From CAZCAC01 sp964496575 (lineage in GTDB: Bacteria; Planctomycetota; UBA1135; GCA-002686595): a stretch of 30,833 nt of DNA. Within the stretch, counting starts at the first letter, position 1, and each line of letters begins with the position of its first letter. The notes under the pieces were generated by a model that saw only the letters and a list, made by a program, of their open reading frames with translations, was not told the DNA's origin and did no database searches. Positions 1 through 8,231 of this stretch are shown in pieces. Position numbers and translations under genes: made by a program. The stretch covers positions 1 through 30,833 of the forward strand of contig CAZCAC010000103.1 of the NCBI GenBank assembly GCA_964496575.1, written 5' to 3'.

Positions 1-60
1 TGGCCGAATCGTCGGACAATAGCGGCGGATTCTGACCAGGTACCGTACTACGATCACGTC

Positions 61-1569
61 ATGAAGGGACGACTCCTCTGCCTCGCCGGGTTCCACGCAT
101 TGCTCCTGTCCATCGGCGTCGCCGCGAGTGTTCCCGATGATCCCTCCTCCGCGCCCGACATCCTGCTGATCATGCCCGATCAGATGCGGGGGGACTGCCT
201 GTCGATCCTCGACCACGTGTCCCTCCGCACGCCGACGCTCGATCGGCTGGCCGGGCACGGGGTCCTGTTCCGGCGCGCGTACACCACGGTTCCCTCCTGC
301 ATTCCGGCGCGTCACGCGCTGATGACCGGTCAGTTTCCGCAGACCAGCGGCGTGGTCGGATACAAGAAGAAGAAGCTCACCGCGCCGACCCTGCCACAGC
401 TCTTGCGCGACGTCGGCTATGCCACGGCCCTGGTCGGGCGCGAGATGCACCAGTCGGCGAGCGAGGCCGAGCTCGGCTATCAGCGAGTGGTCCTCGGCTC
501 GACGTACCACTCCGACGACGAGTACGCGGCAGAGGTGCGGAAGGCCGTGCCGGAAGTGAAGCGGTTCCGCGAGTGGGTCGAAGGTGAGGGCTGGGACTAC
601 AACCTGTGGCCGGCGCGATCCTGGCCGCTGGCCGACGAGCTGCATCCGACGAGCTGGGTGGTGCGCAAGGCGCGCCTCGTCGTCGAGGAAGCGGAAGTCA
701 AAGCACCGCTGTTCCTGACGGCCTCGTTCTACGCGCCGCATCCGCCGCTGTTCCCTCCCGCCGACCACTTCCAGGCTCAGCTGGAGCTCGAGCTGCCCGA
801 GCCCGCCCACGGCGACTGGGTGAACTGGCCGGCTCTTTCTCCAGAAGGTGACGCCAACGGCCACCGGGTCCTGCTCGAGGGCGAGACGCTACATCTGGCC
901 CAGGCCGGCTACTTCGGATTGATCGAGCACCTGGACCACGAGCTCGCCGCGCTGATCGCCGACTTCAAGGAGCGCAGCGAAAAGGCCGGCCGCCCCTGGG
1001 TGATCGTGTTCACCAGTGACCACGGCGAGATGCTCGGCGACCACGGTTACTTCCGCAAGTGCGAGCCGTTCGAGGGTTCGGCCAACATCCCCTTCATCGT
1101 GGCCGGTTCATCGGAGCTCGGGTTCCGCACCGGCGCGCGCTGTCGACAACCGGTCTGCCTCGAGGACGCCTTGCCCACGCTGCTCGAGCTGGCCGGAGTT
1201 TCGTGCCCCCCGGTGGACGGGGTGAGCCTGCTCGGCGTGTTGCGCGGTGAGAAGCGAGAGATCCGTCCCTGGCTGCACTTCGAGCACGCGACCTGCTACA
1301 GCAAGCGCCAGGGCTTTCACGCGCTGACCGACGGCCGGTTCAAGTACGTGTGGCGGCCCCACGACGGAACGGAACACCTGTTCGACCTCGACGAGGACCC
1401 TCGCGAAGAGCACGACCTGATCGCGGACACGGAGCAGCGTGAGTTGCTCGAGTCGTGGCGCGGCCGGATGATCCAGCGCCTGGCCGGGCGCCCCGAGGGA
1501 TTCTCCGACGGGAAGCGCCTGATCACCGGTCGGCCGTATCCGCCGCTGCAGGGCGCCGGGGTCCGCTGA
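61..1569 (+). CDS. Secreted S1-family sulfatase (Cys-type)
   Basis: This predicted 502-aa exported sulfatase would hydrolyse sulfate esters, probably on polysaccharides, in the periplasm or outside the cell. Residues 1-22 form a signal peptide. The sulfatase signature C-x-P-x-R is present as SCIPAR, with Cys80 as the residue expected to be converted to formylglycine. The N-terminal metal site is MPDQ (Asp40-Gln41), and the C-terminal metal motif is TSDHGE (Asp320, His321), followed by Lys333. His227 in APHPP is a further likely active-site residue. Length is normal for the family. The ATG has no clear Shine-Dalgarno upstream, but it places the signal peptide at the N-terminus. The maturation enzyme is not in the window. 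The specific substrate cannot be read from sequence. A fucosidase lies 18 kb away, too far to argue for a shared locus. Confidence 0.93.
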   Translation: MKGRLLCLAGFHALLLSIGVAASVPDDPSSAPDILLIMPDQMRGDCLSILDHVSLRTPTLDRLAGHGVLFRRAYTTVPSCIPARHALMTGQFPQTSGVVGYKKKKLTAPTLPQLLRDVGYATALVGREMHQSASEAELGYQRVVLGSTYHSDDEYAAEVRKAVPEVKRFREWVEGEGWDYNLWPARSWPLADELHPTSWVVRKARLVVEEAEVKAPLFLTASFYAPHPPLFPPADHFQAQLELELPEPAHGDWVNWPALSPEGDANGHRVLLEGETLHLAQAGYFGLIEHLDHELAALIADFKERSEKAGRPWVIVFTSDHGEMLGDHGYFRKCEPFEGSANIPFIVAGSSELGFRTGARCRQPVCLEDALPTLLELAGVSCPPVDGVSLLGVLRGEKREIRPWLHFEHATCYSKRQGFHALTDGRFKYVWRPHDGTEHLFDLDEDPREEHDLIADTEQRELLESWRGRMIQRLAGRPEGFSDGKRLITGRPYPPLQGAGVR

Positions 1570-1638
1570 GCACGGTTTTCGGGGCCGAATCCGTCACCTG
1601 GTGATTCCCGTCCGGGCGCTGGGCTCTCGTCCCGAAAT

Positions 1639-1658
1639 TTATGTAACCTGTTACATAA
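1639..1658. promoter_or_regulatory. Perfect 9-bp inverted repeat, probable operator of the MarR-GNAT gene
   Basis: TTATGTAAC-CT-GTTACATAA is a perfect palindrome with two 9-bp arms and a 2-bp spacer, an AT-rich island in GC-rich DNA. It lies 32 bp before the ATG of a MarR-type regulator. Its right arm overlaps CATAAT (1654-1659), a plausible -10 element. Size, symmetry and position fit a MarR dimer site for autorepression. A -35 element is not obvious. Confidence 0.7.
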
Positions 1659-1690
1659 TATCTCGCCCCGAGATTCGCAAGACCTCGGCG

Positions 1691-2656
1691 ATGGAACCTC
1701 GACCCGACCTCCTCCGTGAGCTCGCGGAGCTCACCTTCGCCACCCGCCTGCGCCGGCTCAGCGAGCGACTGATGCGCGGGGCGGCAGGCATCTACCGCGA
1801 CACCGGACTCGCCTTCGAGCCGCGCTGGTTCGCCCTGCTGCGGCTGCTCGAGGACCGCGGCCCGACCAGCATCACCGGCGCCTCCGACGCGCTCGGGCTC
1901 ACCCACCCGGCGGTGGTCAAGCTGGCGCGCGAGATGACCGAGCACGGTCTGGCCGCCTCCGCCCGCAGCCGCGTCGACCGCCGCAGCCGGGTGCTGCGCA
2001 TCACCGCGAAGGGGCGCAGTACGCTGGCGGACCTCTCCCCCATCCTCGAGGACCTCCGCGCGGTCATGCGCGGACTGTTCGAGGAAGCGAAGGTGGACCC
2101 GCTGTCGCTCCTCTCCGCGCTGGAGGATCGACTGGAAGAGCGGGAGCTGTACCCGCGGCTGCGCGAGCGGCTGCGCCCGCGCATGCTGGAGGCGATCGAG
2201 ATCTACGACTATCGCCCCGCATGGAAACGCCACTTCCGCGAGCTGAACGAGAGCTGGCTGGCCGCGGAACTGGAAGTCGAGTCCGCCGACCGTGAGCAGC
2301 TCGACGATCCGGGCGGCTTCTTCGTGAAGACGGGCGGGGCGGTGCTCTTCGCGAAGCTGGACGGGCGAATCGCCGGCACCTGCGCCCTGCTCCGCCACGG
2401 GCCGGAGCTGTTCGAGCTCACGAAGATGGCGGTCGCCGAGGACGCACGCCGGCGGCTGGTGGGGACGCGGTTGACCCTGGCGGTCGCCGAACGCGCGCGG
2501 GCTCGAGGCGCGAGCGAGCTGTACCTGGAAACCCACCCGAGCTTCACCGCGGCGCGAGGGCTGTACGAGACTCTCGGCTTCGAATGGATTCCCGAGAGCC
2601 CGATTCCGGCCTCGTACCGGCGACGCCGCATCCCGATGCGCCTGGAACTGTCGTAA
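1691..2656 (+). CDS. MarR-family regulator fused to a GNAT acetyltransferase
   Basis: This 321-aa cytoplasmic protein has two domains. Residues about 15-145 form a MarR-type winged helix, with recognition-helix region THPAVVKLAREM at 71-82 and the basic wing RSRVDRRSRVL at 92-102. Residues about 170-321 form a GNAT N-acetyltransferase domain, with motif A around ELTKMAVAEDARRRLVGTRL (242-261) and motif B around LYLETHPSF and RGLYETLGF. Such MarR-GNAT fusions are a known bacterial architecture, but their acetyl acceptor is generally unknown. The frame is open back to a GTG at 1601. I chose ATG 1691 because the palindrome and probable -10 lie between the two. The S41-like gene starts 20 bp after the stop, so the two are probably co-transcribed and repressed together through the palindrome. 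Confidence 0.88.
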   Translation: MEPRPDLLRELAELTFATRLRRLSERLMRGAAGIYRDTGLAFEPRWFALLRLLEDRGPTSITGASDALGLTHPAVVKLAREMTEHGLAASARSRVDRRSRVLRITAKGRSTLADLSPILEDLRAVMRGLFEEAKVDPLSLLSALEDRLEERELYPRLRERLRPRMLEAIEIYDYRPAWKRHFRELNESWLAAELEVESADREQLDDPGGFFVKTGGAVLFAKLDGRIAGTCALLRHGPELFELTKMAVAEDARRRLVGTRLTLAVAERARARGASELYLETHPSFTAARGLYETLGFEWIPESPIPASYRRRRIPMRLELS

Positions 2657-2676
2657 CCGCTGGAAGGAGATTCACG

Positions 2677-4035
2677 ATGAGAACACTCCGGAAGAGAAAC
2701 CGCTGGATCGTCCTGGGGCTGTTGACGACCCTGCTGGCCCCTGTCGGCGGTTCGACCCAGGACCCCGATCCGGAAGAAGCGAAACAAGAGGGCCTCGACG
2801 CCGCCCGACGGAACGCGATCGTCGAAAAGGTCGCCGCCGAGATCGTGGAGCGTTACCTCTACCCCGAGGACGGCGCGAAGATGGCCGTGCTCCTGCGCGC
2901 CAATCATACGAAGGGCACCTACGACGCCCTGCCGAGCGTCGGGGAGCTCACCCGCCGCCTGACCACCGACCTGCAGTCGGTGCGCAAGGACGGGCACCTG
3001 GCCGTGGTCGAGTTCCGGGAGGCGTTCCGGGGCCGCGGTCTCGGGGAGGAGGATGCCTGGGAACGACACCTGAAGGAGACGCGATACCGCAACTTCGGCA
3101 TGACCCGGGTCGAGCGCCTGCCCGGCAACGTCGGCTACTTCAGGCTCGACGAGTTCGACCACGCCGAGAGCGGAGCGGAGACGTTGCACGCCGCGATGCG
3201 CTTTCTCGCCTACACCGAGGCGGTGATCATCGACCTGCGCGAGAACGGCGGCGGACGCCCAGAGATGCTGCAGATGCTGCTGAGCTACTTCTTCGGCGGA
3301 CAGCCGATCCACTACGCCGACTACGACGATCGCGAGAAGGACATCCAGCGGCAGTGGTGGACGCTCGCCCACGTCCCCGGCCGGCGGCGACCGGACGTTC
3401 CCCTCTACCTGCTCACCGGTCGGCGAACGGCCTCGGCCGCCGAGGAGCTGGCCTTCGTCCTGCGCAACCAGGGCCGGGCCACGATCGTCGGCGAGAACAC
3501 CTATGGCGCCGCGCACGCCATGCACCTTCACAACTTCGAGGAGCTCGGGATCACCATCGCGATTCCCCACGGCGCGAGCAGCGACCCACGGACCGGGCAG
3601 GACTGGGAAGGGGTTGGTGTCGCTCCGCACGTGCCGGCCGCGGCGGAGCAAGCGCTCGACCTCGCCCACCTGCTGGCCCTCGAGCGCCTCCTCGAGACGG
3701 AGGATGCACCGGACCGCGTTTTCCAGGCCGAGTGGGCTCGGCGCGGGCTGATCGCTCGCGCTCGCCCACCTCGGTTGGAGCCCGACGAGCTCGAGGCGTA
3801 CGCGGGCGCGTACGAAGAGGGGCGCGAGGTCTGGGTCGACGAGGGCCGGCTTCACTTCAAGCACCCGCGCCGCGGCGAGTCGGTCCTGAACCCCGCCGGA
3901 GACGACGTGTTCCTGCTCGAGGCGTTCTTCTACTGGCGGATCGAGTTCCTCCGAGACGAGGCCGGCGAGGTCACGAGCTTCCGCGATCTGTGGGATACGA
4001 ACGAACCCTCACAGATCTGGAACCGGGTCGAATAG
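2677..4035 (+). CDS. Exported S41 (tricorn/IRBP-like) serine protease-like protein
   Basis: This 452-aa protein has an N-terminal signal or membrane segment (residues about 10-25, after RKRNR). An S41 N-terminal helical region follows (about 40-112), then the S41 core (about 145-335). The core shows VGYFRLDEF, the glycine-rich DLRENGGG turn (186-193) and the nucleophile motif TASAAEE with Ser253, resembling the TFSAAE motif of IRBP-like S41 proteins. No PDZ domain is evident between the two parts. A tail of about 80 residues (368-452) with LEAYAGAY resembles the small beta-domain tails of other hydrolases. The start is set by GGAAGGAGA at 2662-2670, six bases before the ATG; the open frame extends upstream but overlaps the previous gene. 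It is likely in an operon with the MarR-GNAT gene. The substrate is unknown; peptide turnover or lipid binding are alternatives. Confidence 0.82.
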   Translation: MRTLRKRNRWIVLGLLTTLLAPVGGSTQDPDPEEAKQEGLDAARRNAIVEKVAAEIVERYLYPEDGAKMAVLLRANHTKGTYDALPSVGELTRRLTTDLQSVRKDGHLAVVEFREAFRGRGLGEEDAWERHLKETRYRNFGMTRVERLPGNVGYFRLDEFDHAESGAETLHAAMRFLAYTEAVIIDLRENGGGRPEMLQMLLSYFFGGQPIHYADYDDREKDIQRQWWTLAHVPGRRRPDVPLYLLTGRRTASAAEELAFVLRNQGRATIVGENTYGAAHAMHLHNFEELGITIAIPHGASSDPRTGQDWEGVGVAPHVPAAAEQALDLAHLLALERLLETEDAPDRVFQAEWARRGLIARARPPRLEPDELEAYAGAYEEGREVWVDEGRLHFKHPRRGESVLNPAGDDVFLLEAFFYWRIEFLRDEAGEVTSFRDLWDTNEPSQIWNRVE

Positions 4036-4111
4036 CTGTACGGAACCAGGGGCGAGCGGCGCCCCGAAGGCCGGTATCGGCGGAGCTCTCCCTTCGGACG
4101 GTCCAAAACCC

Positions 4112-4927
4112 GTGACCCGAGGCGGTTCCCGCACTATCCGAGTACCCCCTGCGCGGGAGCCGGCACCATCGAGCCCCGGGCACCCGGTCCTGTCGGGAGT
4201 CCAGACCTTCGACGGCGGTCCGTCGTCGCTCCGTCCCCTGGGAACGAACTTGCGCCCCGGCTCGACCCTGCTCGCCACGTGGCTCGACGGGAGGATCCTG
4301 GTGGCCGAAGGGGCGAGCCCTCAGCGAATCGACCTCGGGTTCTATCCTCCGTCCGCCGACTGCGACGTCAGCTCGTGGGACCCCTACACCGACGGGACGC
4401 TGCTGATGGCCAACGCTCTCGAATACGTCGCCACCGGCGTCGATCCGGGTACGGGCTTCTGCTTCGGAGATCCGGGCAGCGGCACGCCGTGTCCCTGCGG
4501 CAACGACAACGACGGCAGCGAGTGGTGGTCGGGCTGCGCGAACGGTGTCTTTCCCTCGGGCGCGCAGCTGACCGGGACCGGAACGGCCAGCCTCTCCGCC
4601 GATACGCTGGTCCTGGCGACCATCCGGCTCGAACCGCACCTGGGCGGTCTCTACTTCCAGGCCGACAACGCTCTTGTCCCGGCGTTGACCTGGGGGGACG
4701 GCCTGCGTTGTGCCGGCGGGCAGCTGAGGCGTCTCGGCGTTCGTTTCGCCGACCCCGATGGAAGCTCCGACACCTCGGGTCTCCCGCTGCCGATCTCGGT
4801 GAAGGCGGCGAACGTCGCAGCGGGCGACACCAAGTACTACCAGTGCTGGTACCGCAATCCCACGGGTTCACCCTGCGCGACCGACTTCAATACGTCCAAC
4901 GGGTACGCGGTGACCTGGGGACCGTGA
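4112..4927 (+). pseudogene. 5'-truncated exported protein ending in the Cys-rich C-terminal module
   Basis: The reading frame gives up to 271 aa from a GTG at 4112, with no signal peptide and no convincing ribosome site. Residues about 24-110 (TFDGG, GSTLLATW, LGFYPPSAD, TDGTLLMANALEY) look like the C-terminal end of a ThuA- or amidotransferase-like extracellular domain whose beginning is missing. From 4454 to the stop it carries the Cys-rich module (GFCFGDPGSGTPCPCGNDND, ending VTWGP). The upstream gene stops at 4035, leaving 76 bp, so the missing N-terminal part is not hidden in another frame nearby. I read this as a remnant of a larger gene, cut by deletion or recombination, whose conserved 3' end has stayed open. 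It converges on the HEAT gene with only 7 bp between stops. Confidence 0.6.
4454..4924 (+). repeat. Cys-rich C-terminal module, copy A
   Basis: This is the first of four dispersed copies of a coding module of about 160 aa. It has seven Cys in the pattern FC, PC, PC, SGC, LRC, QC, SPC. It contains CGNDNDG, GLYFQADN, WGDGLRCAGG, GDTKYYQCWYRNPTG and FNTSNGY, and ends TWGP at the stop codon. Confidence 0.85.
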
Positions 4928-4934
4928 TCCGGAG

Positions 4935-6986
4935 TCAGCGCAGGTTCAGGATCCCGGTTCCCCTGCCGGAAACCAGCGTTTCGGTCGCGGCGGCGTAGTT
5001 CAGCGAGTTCGAGTACAGCGCGGTCCAGGGCAATTGGCTGCGCTCGCAGACGATTCCCAGGGCCATTGCCGCGAACGCGCGAGAGAGGTCGGAGTGCTCC
5101 GGATCCTCCAGCATCAGGACCAGCGGGTCGATGACCCGCGCATCCCCGACGAAGCTGATCGCCATCACCGCGGCGGACTGGATCGCGGCGCTGTCACCCT
5201 TGTCCATGATGTCGATCAGGTCCGTGGTCACGTTCTTGTCACCCAGGAGTCCGAGGGCGATGGCGGTCTCACGCATCAGCACCGGATGGTAAGCAGAGTC
5301 AGCGATAATATCCTGCAAAACGGGGACCGCTTCCCGCGCTCCGAGCAACCCGAGGGCGATCGCGGTGCGGCTCTTGACCGTGTCGTCCTTCGCTTCCTCC
5401 AGGCGCTCGAGCAGCATCGGTGCCGACCGGGGATCACCGCGCAGCCCGAGGGCGAGACACCAGGCCCCGGTGCCCGCGGCGGAGTGGATCGACAGGCTCT
5501 GCTGGAGAGTGCGGGTGGTCGCTGGATCGACCTTCACGCCCTCCTCGCGCAGGTGGAAGCCCTGGAGGCCCAGTGCCAGCGCGGCCCAGGGGCGGAGCTG
5601 GCTCTTGCCCCGCGCGTGCTGCTCGAGCAGGTAGGACCGCCCGTCGCCGGTGGCCGCGAGCGAGCGCCCCTCGCCCGTTCCGGGCCGGCTCGAGACGAGA
5701 GCGATCCCCAGGAGCCCGAGCTGCCGCTCGAAGTTGTCCCCCTCGCGGACCGACCTCCGCAGGGTCTCGAGGATCCGCGCGTCGATCCCATCCTCGTCGG
5801 CGTCCCCGATCTGGCCGAGGGCCTCGACGATTCTGTAGCGCACCAGCCGCTTGGTCTTCTGGCGGCTCCGGAGCAAATCGAGCAGGGCGAGAGCTACCCC
5901 CTCCTTCTCCGGATCGTCGGCGCCCCGGATCAAGCGGCCGAGCGCGCAAGGAACGTGGGCTCGAACGTACTCGTGTCGCTTCTCGTCCTTCAGGAGCTCG
6001 ACGAGCCAGGCGATCTGTCCCTGGCGGCTGGCGGTCGGGGAGTCGGCTCCTTCCCGCACCTTCCGGCGCGAATCGGCCAGCGGTGTGAGCCCCATGGCGG
6101 ACACGCAGGCCACGAACAGCTCGGGTGAGGCCTGCTTCTTCCCGTTGAGGATCTTCACCAGGTGGAAGACGATGTAGCGGCGAAGGTCCTCTCGATCGTT
6201 GTGCGCCCCGACCAGGCCGAGGGACAGCGCGGCGAGCGCGCGGGCGCTGGACGGAACTTCCTTGCGCCCCACCAGCTTCCGCCCCGAAGCGTCATCACAG
6301 GCGAGCGACCCGAGCAGGAACGTGCAGGCCGGGTCCGCCATCAACCCCTGCGCGACGATCGCCGAATCGACGACCTTGTGGTTGGAGTGGTCGAGGTACC
6401 GGGCGAAGAGCTCGTTCATCGAGTGATCGCCGACCGGGACGTAGGTGGGGTGGAGCTTGGCCAGCGCGAGCATCGCATCGCAGAGGACCCGATCGTCGAA
6501 CTCGGCCTCGATGGCGCGCTGGAGCGCCGGGCCGACCCGCTGCGCAATGGCTTCCTCGGTAGGGGCGAGGCAGAGCACCCTCGGGAGGCCCCCTCGCCCG
6601 AGGAAGATGTCGTCACCCGCGGTGATCGGGCCGCCGCTCCGGACGAACTGTCGCAGGTCGAGGTAGGGGTCGCTGTTGAAGCCCCACCACATGTTCCAGT
6701 CGGAGAGGTCCGGCGCTCCGCCCCCGATCTGGGTGACCGCGGGGTTCTGCCCGCCCGGGCGAACGGGACTCGTCGGCGCCGGCGTTGACGGTGCCCGGGG
6801 CGCCGAGGGCCCCGGCGTCGCCGGCCCTCGCGGACCGTTCGATTGCGGCCCCCCGTGTACGTCCCCGGGCCCGCCCCACGGCGGCGGCGGCGGCGGCGGG
6901 CGGTAGATCGTGCCGTGCCCCTCGGTGGGAGGCGTATGGATCGAGGCGAGGAGGAGAAGGAGGAGGACGGCGACCAGGAGTTTCAT
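4935..6986 (-). CDS. Secreted proline-rich HEAT-repeat protein
   Basis: This 683-aa protein has a leucine-rich signal peptide (residues 1 to about 16, MKLLVAVLLLLLLAS). A low-complexity Gly/Pro linker follows (about 23-92) with seven consecutive prolines encoded by a GGC run at 6880-6899. A conserved-looking WNMWWGFNSDPYLDL segment comes next (about 97-111), then alpha-helical HEAT-type repeats to near the C-terminus. Repeat motifs include ALAALSLGLVG, TAIALGLLGAREAVPVL and AAMALGIVCE. The layout HGTIYRP, Gly/Pro linker, W-WW-FN-DPYL and HEAT repeats is one I recall from planctomycete genomes, where the function is unknown; a protein-interaction scaffold outside the cytoplasm is the safest guess. 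The frame is open upstream to 7049, but ATG 6986 starts the signal peptide and has AGGA nine bases before it. It probably forms a unit with the large surface-protein genes transcribed in the same direction. Confidence 0.85.
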   Translation of the reverse strand: MKLLVAVLLLLLLASIHTPPTEGHGTIYRPPPPPPPWGGPGDVHGGPQSNGPRGPATPGPSAPRAPSTPAPTSPVRPGGQNPAVTQIGGGAPDLSDWNMWWGFNSDPYLDLRQFVRSGGPITAGDDIFLGRGGLPRVLCLAPTEEAIAQRVGPALQRAIEAEFDDRVLCDAMLALAKLHPTYVPVGDHSMNELFARYLDHSNHKVVDSAIVAQGLMADPACTFLLGSLACDDASGRKLVGRKEVPSSARALAALSLGLVGAHNDREDLRRYIVFHLVKILNGKKQASPELFVACVSAMGLTPLADSRRKVREGADSPTASRQGQIAWLVELLKDEKRHEYVRAHVPCALGRLIRGADDPEKEGVALALLDLLRSRQKTKRLVRYRIVEALGQIGDADEDGIDARILETLRRSVREGDNFERQLGLLGIALVSSRPGTGEGRSLAATGDGRSYLLEQHARGKSQLRPWAALALGLQGFHLREEGVKVDPATTRTLQQSLSIHSAAGTGAWCLALGLRGDPRSAPMLLERLEEAKDDTVKSRTAIALGLLGAREAVPVLQDIIADSAYHPVLMRETAIALGLLGDKNVTTDLIDIMDKGDSAAIQSAAVMAISFVGDARVIDPLVLMLEDPEHSDLSRAFAAMALGIVCERSQLPWTALYSNSLNYAAATETLVSGRGTGILNLR
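6880..6899. repeat. GGC trinucleotide run encoding polyproline
   Basis: An uninterrupted run of GGC triplets, read as CCG/CCC on the minus strand, encodes the heptaproline in the linker of the HEAT protein. Such a run is prone to length change by slippage. Confidence 0.8.
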
Positions 6987-7166
6987 CGGACTGAATCCTG
7001 CCTGATGAGATCGAGAAGGCGGGTGAGGGGCGATCCAATCCCGTATCACCGCAGAGACGGGTGGTCACACCCGCGGGCTCCACCGCACCCTCACCGCCTC
7101 GCCGGACCCGGGATGCGATTCTCTCCCCGATCACCGGGATACACCGTTCGGTCGAGGCTACCCCCC

Positions 7167-8231
7167 TCAGCGATTCCCGTCCGCACCCTGGATCGGCTGC
7201 TTCGGCGGTTCCGGAGCGGGTGGGATCAGGTCGCCGAGGTTCTTCCAGAAGAGCGGGACGCCCTTCTCGATGAGTCTCGGCAGGGCGAGGGGCATGGTCA
7301 CCACCGGGCGGTTGGTGCAGTACCAGTCCGACACCAATCCCTGAAAGGTGAGGCCGCCCGGCTTCTTCCGGAAGACCTTGCGCTCCAGCGAGGGGTCGGC
7401 CGCGTACCGCGCCTTGATCTCCATCATGACCTGGTTGAAGTTCTTACCCGTGGGATCGACGCCGACGCGCCTCGCCTCGGCATCCACCTTGTCCTTCCTC
7501 CATTTGGCGTAGCGATCCTGGGCGCGGGCGAGCCGTTCGAGGTTCTCGAACATGTCCTTGAACAGCGTAAGGGTGACAGCGTCGCGGACGCTGAACGTGA
7601 CCTCGATCCCGGTATTCGCGGCAGTGGTGCCGGTTCCTCCGGCCACTCCCACGTAGAAATCGAAGTGGGCGAGGAACCGCTCGGTGGTGTCGATGATCCA
7701 CCACTCGCTCCTCTTCTGCCACTCGCCGTCGTAGAGGTCGTCGATGGTGCGGTTGAGGTCGAGCTCCGCCCCGTCCTTGTACTCGCCCGCCAAGGCGCCG
7801 GAGCCCCCCTCGAGGGCGATACCGAACTTCAACTTCCCGTTGAACTTCGGGTCGTGCCACGGACCCGTGCAACCCCAGGATACCTCCATGCCGGTGGTCG
7901 GATCCTTCAGGGTGACCTCGGTGAGCTGGGGCTCACCAGACGGATCTGTGGGGTCCAGTCCGAACTCGAAGACCCCGAAATCCGTGCGCCAGTCGACCTC
8001 GCTCGGTGCGTCGAACGGCTTCTCCTGCCGGCGCTTCTTGATCACCTGTCGGATCTGCGCCATCTTCTTGCGGATAATCTCACCCAGCTTCCGCTTGGTC
8101 GGCGCGGTGAGGTGCCGGACCTTCTGGAGTTTGACCTCCGGCGCGATATCTCCCCGGGCCGTCCCGGCGCCGATCGTCAGAACGAGCAGGATCCCGGCCA
8201 CGATCCGGTACATGGTGCTGGAGCTCATCAT
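7167..8231 (-). CDS. Exported protein of unknown family, coupled to the 1934-aa gene
   Basis: This 354-aa protein (353 from the second Met) is one I do not recognise. Residues about 8-27 form a signal peptide (IVAGILLVLTIGAGTARG). A very basic helical stretch follows (about 42-69, KRKLGEIIRKKMAQIRQ). Next comes a mainly beta region with Trp- and Asp-rich segments (VDWRTDFGVFEFGLD, VSWGCTGPWHDP, SEWWIIDTTERF), then a helical segment (about 235-265) and a proline-rich C-terminus. The start is at an ATGATGA junction with the upstream 1934-aa gene: its TGA overlaps the ATG at 8231. AAGGAGG (8236-8242) sits 4 bases from ATG 8231 and 7 bases from ATG 8228, so 8228 may be used. The strong coupling suggests matched amounts and a shared role or complex with the large protein. 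The frame stays open to 8951, but that part is a shadow of the upstream gene. Confidence 0.85.
   Translation of the reverse strand: MMSSSTMYRIVAGILLVLTIGAGTARGDIAPEVKLQKVRHLTAPTKRKLGEIIRKKMAQIRQVIKKRRQEKPFDAPSEVDWRTDFGVFEFGLDPTDPSGEPQLTEVTLKDPTTGMEVSWGCTGPWHDPKFNGKLKFGIALEGGSGALAGEYKDGAELDLNRTIDDLYDGEWQKRSEWWIIDTTERFLAHFDFYVGVAGGTGTTAANTGIEVTFSVRDAVTLTLFKDMFENLERLARAQDRYAKWRKDKVDAEARRVGVDPTGKNFNQVMMEIKARYAADPSLERKVFRKKPGGLTFQGLVSDWYCTNRPVVTMPLALPRLIEKGVPLFWKNLGDLIPPAPEPPKQPIQGADGNR

Noticed and set aside
1601..1690. Longer MarR-GNAT start at GTG 1601
   Set aside because: The added 30 residues are not MarR-like and would contain the palindrome and the probable -10 element; ATG 1691 fits the family N-terminus.
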